Translations under genes and position numbers: made by a program | Part shown: one piece after another, positions 19,240 to 25,906 of the stretch | How the letters are laid out: the number at the start of each line of letters is the position of its first letter | How positions within the stretch are numbered: position 1 is the first letter of the stretch | From: Thermoplasmata archaeon | GTDB taxonomy: Archaea > Thermoplasmatota > Thermoplasmata > Halarchaeoplasmatales > Halarchaeoplasmataceae | DNA: 38,933 bases | Assembly (NCBI GenBank): GCA_003553085.1 | Contig: PUPH01000088.1 | Coordinates: 1 to 38,933 of the forward strand | Reading direction: 5' to 3' | The notes under the pieces: model-generated | The model's database searches: none | Seen by the model: only the letters and a program-made list of their open reading frames with translations | Told to the model about the DNA's origin: nothing

Positions 19240-20337
19240 ATGAGAACTTACTCCGGTCCCTTTCTTACCCAGGAGGGGTTCATACAAGCACAGATACACA
19301 TAGAAGGTGGTTCAGAGGAATCTGATATCTGGGGCGATGAAGGAACAGGAACCATCGTTGATTTCGAAGAGGGTGCTGATGAGGGTACTCCCTCGGTCAT
19401 CATCCCCACATTTTACAATGCACATACCCACTCCGCGGACTCGGTTGTTAAAGAGGTTCCCAAGGGGACCTTATCTGAGATTGTTGGTCCAGGGGGGTTC
19501 AAACACAAGGCCCTGTCAGAAGCGGATGAAGAGGATCTGGTAAACTCCCTGAGAAGATATATCCAACGTGCCATAGATATGGGTGTTAGCGATATCATCG
19601 ATTTTCGTGAGGGTGGTATAGATGGACTTCACGTGATCAAGTCTGCATTCGAAGGCTTCGAAGAAAGATTAAGATTGCGGATAATGACAAGACCCTCTGA
19701 GATGAAGTATGATGAATGGGAACTCAACAAGATAATGTCACTTTCAGACGGTATTGGTTTGAGCTCCTATCGTGACTGGGACGAAACTCTCATCAATAGG
19801 ATCGCACAAGCCGCAAACAAGATGGGAAAACCTCTGGCATTGCATTGTAGTGAAGATGAAAGGGAGCCCATAGACGAAGTATTGTCTTTGGGAGTTCATC
19901 ACTTGGTACATATGGTGGAAGGGACAACAGATGACTTTCTTGCGTGCGTACTGGAGGATGTACCTATAGTCGTATGTCCTCGTTCAAACATGTTCTTCGG
20001 TAAACACCCGGACATACCAGCTATGTTAGATGCGGGTGTAAAACTATGCTTGGGTACCGATAACGCCATGATATCCACTTCAAACATGTTCAGAGAGATG
20101 GAGCTGGCTTACAGAGTTTCTAGGTTGACGGGAGATGTAGATCCTATGGAAATATTGATGATGGCTACATGGAATCCTAGAAAAGCTTTAAATTTACCTT
20201 ACTGCATTGGACCTTCTGAATCAGGTGATGATTCAAAGGAGCAGTACATGATATTGTCTGAAGCCTGGGGTGACCCGGCTTACGACGTTGTCACTAGAAA
20301 AGGTTTGGACGATATCATGGATATAGTAGAGTGGTAA
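19240..20337 (+). CDS. Amidohydrolase / adenosine-deaminase-like metal-dependent hydrolase
   Basis: NAHTHSAD metal motif, LALHCSEDE, VVCPRSNMFFG, CLGTDNAMIS signature; ATG 19240 (track start TTG 19231). Confidence 0.8.
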   Translation: MRTYSGPFLTQEGFIQAQIHIEGGSEESDIWGDEGTGTIVDFEEGADEGTPSVIIPTFYNAHTHSADSVVKEVPKGTLSEIVGPGGFKHKALSEADEEDLVNSLRRYIQRAIDMGVSDIIDFREGGIDGLHVIKSAFEGFEERLRLRIMTRPSEMKYDEWELNKIMSLSDGIGLSSYRDWDETLINRIAQAANKMGKPLALHCSEDEREPIDEVLSLGVHHLVHMVEGTTDDFLACVLEDVPIVVCPRSNMFFGKHPDIPAMLDAGVKLCLGTDNAMISTSNMFREMELAYRVSRLTGDVDPMEILMMATWNPRKALNLPYCIGPSESGDDSKEQYMILSEAWGDPAYDVVTRKGLDDIMDIVEW

Positions 20338-20338
20338 G

Positions 20339-20776
20339 ATGGAAGATTTCAAAAGAATACTTATACCCACAGATGGCTCAGAAACCAGCGAGATAGCAGT
20401 CGACAAAGGCCTTGCATTAGCCAGGATGCTTGGTGCAAGTATTAAAGTTCTTTTCGTTGTTGACACGACAACTTTCAGAGATATCCCTCCGGATGAACTC
20501 ATAACAAACCTCAGAGGACACATGGAGTCTAAAGGAGACGATATCCTATCTGAAATCGAAGAAAGGGCGGATGAATTGGGTGTAGAGATGGAGAAAAGCC
20601 TTGTTCATGGGCATCCGGATGACCTCATCGTTGAAGAGTCTGAAAATTTCGACCTGATCGTTATAGGCACCCATGCACGCTCAGGTCTGTCCAGGCTGTT
20701 GATAGGTAGTATAACCGAAAGAGTGGTAAGACACGCAAAGTGTCCAGTTATGGTAATCAAAACTATGGAGGAATGA
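20339..20776 (+). CDS. Universal stress protein, UspA family
   Basis: RILIPTDGSETSEIAVDKGLALARMLGASIKVLFVVD...LIVIGTHARSGLSRLLIGSITERVVRHAKCPVMVIK (GxHxxxG...GS motif). Confidence 0.93.
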   Translation: MEDFKRILIPTDGSETSEIAVDKGLALARMLGASIKVLFVVDTTTFRDIPPDELITNLRGHMESKGDDILSEIEERADELGVEMEKSLVHGHPDDLIVEESENFDLIVIGTHARSGLSRLLIGSITERVVRHAKCPVMVIKTMEE

Positions 20777-20782
20777 AAACAC

Positions 20783-21622
20783 ATGAAAACAGTATCTGAT
20801 TTGATGACGAAAGATCCCGTTGTAGCGGAATTACCTGGAAACAGGAGAGACGTGATCAACTCGATGGTGAAAAACAAACTCACCGGGATGCCAGTGGTAA
20901 AAGATGGCATACTTCGAGGATTGATAACTCGTCACGACTTTTTTGACCATCCTTATGAAGATCAATTGGCGATGCTGTACAATAAGCAGCACCCAAGGAT
21001 ATTCGCGAATGAACCTCTTGACGATGCCGCCAAGATATTTTTACAAGAGGATATCCATTATCTACCTGTTACAGATGAGGAAGGATATTGTGTAGGTATT
21101 TTGACCACTGCAGATATGTTGGATTACGTGGTAGAGAAAGAAATCGAGACTCCAGTTGGAGACACCGCGACCCGACCTTGTATCCCACTTTACGAGGGCA
21201 CTCCGATCAAGGTCGCCCTACAGATAATGAAATTGACAAAGTTGTACGCATTCCCAGTTGTGGACAAGGATGCGGTATTGATAGGTATCATCACCGACAG
21301 AGATCTGTTCAACCTTTCTGAGATAAGCGGAGAGATCGTGATATCCGAACTAGGTCTGGGTGAGGACGAAGAGATGTGGTCTTGGGAAGGTGTGCGTAAC
21401 ATAATGAAGTTGTACTATGAGGAATCCAAGATCGACATGCCGGATATAGTGGTCAGAGATGCAATGGTCAGTGATCCGACCTCGATATTCTCAAAAACAT
21501 CCGTTTCCGAGGCCGCGAAGCTGATGAAGCGAAATGACTTCGGACAGCTCCCCATCGTTGACGAGATGGACCATCTACAGACCATGGTCTATGAATTGGA
21601 CCTTATAGCCACGATAGTATGA
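20783..21622 (+). CDS. Multi-CBS-domain protein (about four CBS motifs)
   Basis: VSDLMTKDPVVAELPG..., LPVTDEEGYCVGILTTADML, FPVVDKDAVLIGIITDRDLF, VRDAMVSDPTSIFSKTSVSEAAKLMKRNDFGQLPIVD. Confidence 0.9.
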   Translation: MKTVSDLMTKDPVVAELPGNRRDVINSMVKNKLTGMPVVKDGILRGLITRHDFFDHPYEDQLAMLYNKQHPRIFANEPLDDAAKIFLQEDIHYLPVTDEEGYCVGILTTADMLDYVVEKEIETPVGDTATRPCIPLYEGTPIKVALQIMKLTKLYAFPVVDKDAVLIGIITDRDLFNLSEISGEIVISELGLGEDEEMWSWEGVRNIMKLYYEESKIDMPDIVVRDAMVSDPTSIFSKTSVSEAAKLMKRNDFGQLPIVDEMDHLQTMVYELDLIATIV

Positions 21623-21631
21623 GGTGATCCT

Positions 21632-23107
21632 TTGGCGGATAGGGAAGAACTCGAGTCAGTATGTAAGCGGCGCGGGTTCGTATGGCAGAGTTCGGAGATC
21701 TACGGCGGTGAAGCAGGCTTCTATGACTATGGACACTTAGGTGCGAAGTTAAAAGACAATTGGGAGCGATCATGGAAGGAATACTTCCTCTCATTGGGTG
21801 ACCATTATCATATGATATATACACCTAACATACTCCCTTATAGAGTTCTTGAATCCTCCGGGCATGTGGATCACTTTTCCGACATACTCATAACCTGTAA
21901 AAGATGTGGAAACAGTCATCGAGGTGACCATCTCCTGGAAGATATAACCGGTGAATCTGCAGAATGGATGAACAAAGATGAGTTGTCCGACCACATTCTA
22001 GAACATGATGTTAAATGCCCGGACTGTGGTGGTGATCTGGATGAACCAGAAGACTTCAACATGATGTTCGAAGTCGATGTGGGACCGAAGGGTGATCGTA
22101 AAGGATTTCTACGCCCAGAAACCGCCCAAGGAAGCTATATGAACTTTCCTAGAGAATATAGAGCTTTACGTAAGAAGATGCCCATGGGGCTAGCGACCAT
22201 AGGCAGCGCGTTCCGCAACGAGATATCTCCCAGACAAGGAGTTTACAGGCTTAGAGAGTTCAGGCAGGCTGAGCTACAGATATTCTTTGTACCCGGTAAG
22301 CATGATAGTGTATTTGAAGCCAGGTACCAGGAGTTAGAGAAAAAAAATATCAAGCTGCTCCGTAGTGATTGGGAAGAGCAGAAGGAAGTATCTTTGGATG
22401 AACTGGACGATCTACCTGTATTCTACCGATACCATCTGGCAAAGATATACGAGTTCTATTCCGAGGTCATGGAGTTACCACACGACGAATTTAGACTAAG
22501 AGAGCTGTCTGAAGAGGAGAAGGCCTTCTACAATCGTATCCACTTCGATGTGGAAGTTCATATGGAATCACTTGGAGGTTGGAAAGAGGTCGCGGGATTG
22601 CACTACCGCGGAGATCACGACCTAGGCCAGCACCAAAAAGGCTCCGGTCAAAAAATGAGCATACCTATAGATGGTGAAAGGCTGATACCACACGTCATCG
22701 AGCTCAGTTTCGGTGTTGATCGTAACATCTGGTCCATATTGGATAAAGGATATAGGACAGGGGATCGAGATTGCATGAAGATATCTGGAAGCTTAGCACC
22801 TTATAAGGTCGCAGTTTTCCCATTGGTCCGAAAAGATGGTATATTGGACAGATCGATCGAGGTTTACGAAGCTCTTAAATCTAAATTCAGTACATTCTGG
22901 GATAAGAGTGGGTCCATAGGGAAACGCTATGCACGACAGGACGAGATAGGTACACCTTATTGCATAACCGTAGATTATGATACTTTAGAAGATGATACGG
23001 TCACAGTTCGTGAGATCGAATCTACAGAACAGATAAGGATACCTATATCTGAGCTCAGTGAAACCATCGAAAGTTTGATTAAAAAGGAAAAAGGGTTTTC
23101 AAGTTAG
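21632..23107 (+). CDS. glyS: Glycyl-tRNA synthetase
   Basis: VCKRRGFVWQSSEIYGGEAGFYDYGHLGAKLKDNWERSWKEYF; FLRPETAQGSYMNFPREYRALRKKMPMGLATIGSAFRNEISPRQGVYRLREFRQAE. Confidence 0.96.
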   Translation: MADREELESVCKRRGFVWQSSEIYGGEAGFYDYGHLGAKLKDNWERSWKEYFLSLGDHYHMIYTPNILPYRVLESSGHVDHFSDILITCKRCGNSHRGDHLLEDITGESAEWMNKDELSDHILEHDVKCPDCGGDLDEPEDFNMMFEVDVGPKGDRKGFLRPETAQGSYMNFPREYRALRKKMPMGLATIGSAFRNEISPRQGVYRLREFRQAELQIFFVPGKHDSVFEARYQELEKKNIKLLRSDWEEQKEVSLDELDDLPVFYRYHLAKIYEFYSEVMELPHDEFRLRELSEEEKAFYNRIHFDVEVHMESLGGWKEVAGLHYRGDHDLGQHQKGSGQKMSIPIDGERLIPHVIELSFGVDRNIWSILDKGYRTGDRDCMKISGSLAPYKVAVFPLVRKDGILDRSIEVYEALKSKFSTFWDKSGSIGKRYARQDEIGTPYCITVDYDTLEDDTVTVREIESTEQIRIPISELSETIESLIKKEKGFSS

Positions 23108-23110
23108 ATC

Positions 23111-23377
23111 TTACTGGTTCTCTTCCTTGATAGATTCCAAACGGCTGATTATATTCCAGATCATCGTCCGACCGTGCAGTGGTATATTTGGATCATCGGC
23201 CATCTCTTCTAGTTTGAATATCGAAGATGCAATTCTAACATCCATGTCATCGTCGGATTCCAGCAATAACTTCTCACACTGATCGGCCCCATTTCGAATA
23301 TTTCTGGGGATAGATGTGTCCTCGGTTATCTGGTCCAGCATGTTACAAACCTGTCTTATCTCCTTTGTAGAGCTCAT
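23111..23377 (-). CDS. UPF0147 family protein
   Basis: IRQVCNMLDQITEDTSIPRNIRNGADQCEKLLL...DDPNIPLHGRTMIWNIISRLESIKE. Confidence 0.9.
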   Translation of the reverse strand: MSSTKEIRQVCNMLDQITEDTSIPRNIRNGADQCEKLLLESDDDMDVRIASSIFKLEEMADDPNIPLHGRTMIWNIISRLESIKEENQ

Positions 23378-23482
23378 CGTTATCACCTCAAAAGGGTTGA
23401 TTTATCGTTGAAACTTAACGACCCTGTGGTAAGGATTCTTCCGGCTATTCTACTTCTTATTATTAAAGGTTATGGTGGATTA

Positions 23483-23580
23483 GAAGATAGGGGGGAGAGG
23501 CCTATCTTCGAACCGAACAGAATCGAAGGACAACGTTTCCCCAAAGCGTCAGTCCTCGGTTAGGGTCCGGAACGGACCTA
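23483..23580. other. Candidate structured RNA: three stem-loops with complementary loops (strand unresolved)
   Basis: 9-bp GAAGATAGG(23483-23491)/CCTATCTTC(23501-23509); AACCGA(23511-23516)/TCGGTT(23556-23561) enclosing GGACaACGTTT-CCCC-AAAgCGTcaGTCC; TAGG(g)TCCG-GAA-CGGACCTA(23561-23580). Confidence 0.5.
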
Positions 23581-23664
23581 TTCATCGTCATATCTCGGAT
23601 CGCATCCTAGATTTATGTAAACTTCCTGCCAACTATAGTGTGCGTCTTCTTCTTTCATTTGCAT
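23578..23664 (-). CDS. Putative near-leaderless small ORF, 28 aa: MQMKEEDAHYSWQEVYINLGCDPRYDDE
   Basis: ATG 23664 lies about 31 nt from centre of a TTTATATA box at 23691-23698; acidic composition; too short for the ORF track. Confidence 0.35.
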   Translation of the reverse strand: MQMKEEDAHYSWQEVYINLGCDPRYDDE

Positions 23665-23690
23665 CACAGTAGTGACTAACCCATGGATCC

Positions 23691-23698
23691 TATATAAA
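23691..23698 (-). promoter_or_regulatory. TATA box (TTTATATA on minus strand) between tRNA-Asn and the sORF
   Basis: Canonical archaeal TATA; predicted TSS near 23668. Confidence 0.5.
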
Positions 23699-23743
23699 GC
23701 TGAACAAGAGGGGGGTGAGTGAAAGTGGTGAAAGTAAAAAATA

Positions 23744-23815
23744 CGCCGTCGACCGGATTCGAACCGGCGACCGCTCGGTTAACAGCCGAGTGCTCTACCA
23801 CTGAGCTACGACGGC
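23744..23815 (-). tRNA. tRNA-Asn (anticodon GTT), no intron
   Basis: Reverse complement GCCGTCGTAGCTCAGTGGTAGAGCACTCGGCTGTTAACCGAGCGGTCGCCGGTTCGAATCCGGTCGACGGCG folds as cloverleaf; followed by T6. Confidence 0.97.
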
Positions 23816-23918
23816 AATATGGGGTCCGTTTTTCAATATAAACAGATCCACTGCCTGTTCAGCACACTGTAAACAGAGGATATATTAAAACCTTTTAGTC
23901 GGTTCCCATGATATGTAT

Positions 23919-24746
23919 TCATTTTGCATCTTTTCCTTGGACTTCTAGATCGTTTAGGAACCAAACTTCTTGTTGGTTGAACGGGACCTTGATGTCATTT
24001 TCCTCTAAGGTCTTCTTTATCTTCCAAAGCAACTCCATTCGGACTCTGAACCATTGAGTGGATGGAGCCCATATCCTAACCGTGATGTCCACCGAACTAC
24101 TGCCCAAGTTTTGTACAAATATCTGGGGCGGGGGTTCTTTCAATGCCAGGGGATGGTCTTCTATCAGACCTTTGATGATCTCTAATGCCTTATCCGCATC
24201 GTCGCTGTACCTGATCCCAACCACATACTCAAAACGTCTGGCTACGTTCTCCATGAAATTCGTTATACTGTTGGTGAAAACTTTTTCGTTGGGTATCCGC
24301 ACATAAACACCGTCGAAGGTCCTGATGGTGGTAGAGATGATCCGGATTTCCTCTACCATCCCCATGGATCCCTCACCACCTCCGATGCTGACAACGTCCT
24401 CGACCTTTACTGGTTTTTCTATGCTCAAAAATATTCCGGAGATCAAATTGGTGACTATACTCTGACTGGCAAAACCGATGACGATGGCCATAAGTCCACC
24501 GGCTACCAGAAGACCGGTAAGGTTGACTTCTAATATCGGTAGTGCTATCAAAACACCCACTATGACGAAGGTATAGTAGATGATTTTAGAGATCGTAGCG
24601 ATCCTATCCTTGGACATGTCTTTAAAGATCCTTTTCAAATTTAGGGCAATGGTCTTACCGATCATGGCTGCGATCAGCATTATCATCAATGCCAGCAGCA
24701 GATCGGAAACTGTGACCGTACTGTATAGTTCTCTATCCAAGATCAT
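23919..24746 (-). CDS. Small-conductance mechanosensitive channel (MscS family)
   Basis: GLLVAGGLMAIVIGFASQSIVTNLISGIFLSIEKPVKVEDVVSIGG...IPNEKVFTNSITNF. Confidence 0.94.
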   Translation of the reverse strand: MILDRELYSTVTVSDLLLALMIMLIAAMIGKTIALNLKRIFKDMSKDRIATISKIIYYTFVIVGVLIALPILEVNLTGLLVAGGLMAIVIGFASQSIVTNLISGIFLSIEKPVKVEDVVSIGGGEGSMGMVEEIRIISTTIRTFDGVYVRIPNEKVFTNSITNFMENVARRFEYVVGIRYSDDADKALEIIKGLIEDHPLALKEPPPQIFVQNLGSSSVDITVRIWAPSTQWFRVRMELLWKIKKTLEENDIKVPFNQQEVWFLNDLEVQGKDAK

Positions 24747-25450
24747 AGTCCACCCTCCATTATGAACCGTGTTCCTTTCAAGGGCTGTTTTTCTTTGATA
24801 TACAGTTCCAGAGCTTTTTTCATGCCCTTCTTCAGGGGTTTGTTTATGAAGTCGGTGACGGAAGTGTCCTCCTTCTTTATTGCCATCCTAGCCCGCATAG
24901 CCACGAGATCTTCATCATAAAAGATCTTCATCCCGTATGCGTTGAATACTACCTTATGTATCTCTATCCAATCGATACTGTTGTTCTTTATACTGAGTTC
25001 GATCACACCTTCATGTAGAATATTTGTCTCAGGTATATCTGGGAAAACGGTGCTCTTCCAATACTTACAGATCGTCCCTGTACTGACGTCTCCATATAGG
25101 GTGTATTTTGGTTTTTTTAGAGAAAATATGTCTATTGATTTCTGGCTCCTTTCTGCGTACAGAAACACACCGAGCTCCACAGGGAAGGTCAAGTATACCT
25201 TTCTCTTGGACTGTGGTTTTATGACTATCGCATTTTCCAGCTCTATCTGCAATGCCGAGGTCAACTTCATCGGTAGATTCAACGGCTCTATAGGCGAGAT
25301 ATTTAGTTTCGCTGTGTCGGTCAATATCTGCTTGGAAACGATATCTTCTCCTACCGTTCTGGTATATGTAAAACCGTCTCCTGAAGTTTCGGTCATCAGG
25401 GTGAATTCGTCGGTGGACAGCTGAAATGGTAATTCGTAATCACCGTACAT
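24743..25450 (-). CDS. DUF432-like archaeal protein of unknown function
   Basis: MYGDYELPFQLSTDEF...FPVELGVFLYAERSQKSIDIFSLKKPKYTLYGDVSTGTICKYWKS; overlaps MscS start by 4 bp. Confidence 0.7.
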   Translation of the reverse strand: MYGDYELPFQLSTDEFTLMTETSGDGFTYTRTVGEDIVSKQILTDTAKLNISPIEPLNLPMKLTSALQIELENAIVIKPQSKRKVYLTFPVELGVFLYAERSQKSIDIFSLKKPKYTLYGDVSTGTICKYWKSTVFPDIPETNILHEGVIELSIKNNSIDWIEIHKVVFNAYGMKIFYDEDLVAMRARMAIKKEDTSVTDFINKPLKKGMKKALELYIKEKQPLKGTRFIMEGGL

Positions 25451-25494
25451 CGTATCTTGAACAACTTAGAATTATTTTAATGTTGGGTGCATAT

Positions 25495-25809
25495 TCACAG
25501 ATCACTTTCAAGGACATTTCGGATGCGTTTCATAGTGGAATCTAGTTCGATCAATATCTCTTTCAGGTGAGCTATAAAGTTTTCATGGTTCGATGAGATG
25601 GTCGCACCCCCTGGTGTTGGCTCGATCACCCCTTCTTTCTGAAGCATCCTCAAAGAATACCTAACTTTATGTTCGGGTAAGTTGAGCATGGAACTGAGTT
25701 TTGTTATACCGACGGGTTGCTCTTCTTCAACAATGTTTAAAATATCCACAGTTCGTTCCATCACCTCTAGCTCTTCAACAAGTTTTGTAGTGAGAGGACT
25801 TTTTTTCAT
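25495..25809 (-). CDS. Winged-helix (MarR/ArsR-like) transcriptional regulator
   Basis: MERTVDILNIVEEEQPVGITKLSSMLNLPEHKVRYSLRMLQKEGVIEPTPGGATIS. Confidence 0.75.
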   Translation of the reverse strand: MKKSPLTTKLVEELEVMERTVDILNIVEEEQPVGITKLSSMLNLPEHKVRYSLRMLQKEGVIEPTPGGATISSNHENFIAHLKEILIELDSTMKRIRNVLESDL

Positions 25810-25824
25810 ATCGATAGGCCATCA

Positions 25825-25852
25825 ACATCGGATTATATAAAACAACCGATGT
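25825..25852. promoter_or_regulatory. Inverted repeat ACATCGG-N14-CCGATGT flanking the TATA box of the HTH gene (candidate operator)
   Basis: Perfect 7-bp arms at 25825-25831 and 25846-25852; TTATATAAA at 25833-25841 in the spacer. Confidence 0.55.
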
Positions 25853-25870
25853 ACATCTTTTCCAGCAAAA

Positions 25871-25879
25871 TTATATATT
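25871..25879 (+). promoter_or_regulatory. TATA box TTATATATT of the DUF835 protein gene
   Basis: About 32 nt from ATG 25907; short or absent leader predicted. Confidence 0.5.
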
Positions 25880-25906
25880 GGGAGTATACTACTCTAATCG
25901 GATATT

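Noticed and set aside
23483-23580. Identification of the hairpin element as SRP RNA, RNase P RNA, 5S rRNA, or C/D or H/ACA guide RNA
   Set aside because: No GGAAGG-AGCA SRP helix 8 signature, no GAGGAAAGUCC P4 core, no 5S-like arms, no RUGAUGA/CUGA box pairs, and no pseudouridylation pocket followed by ACA
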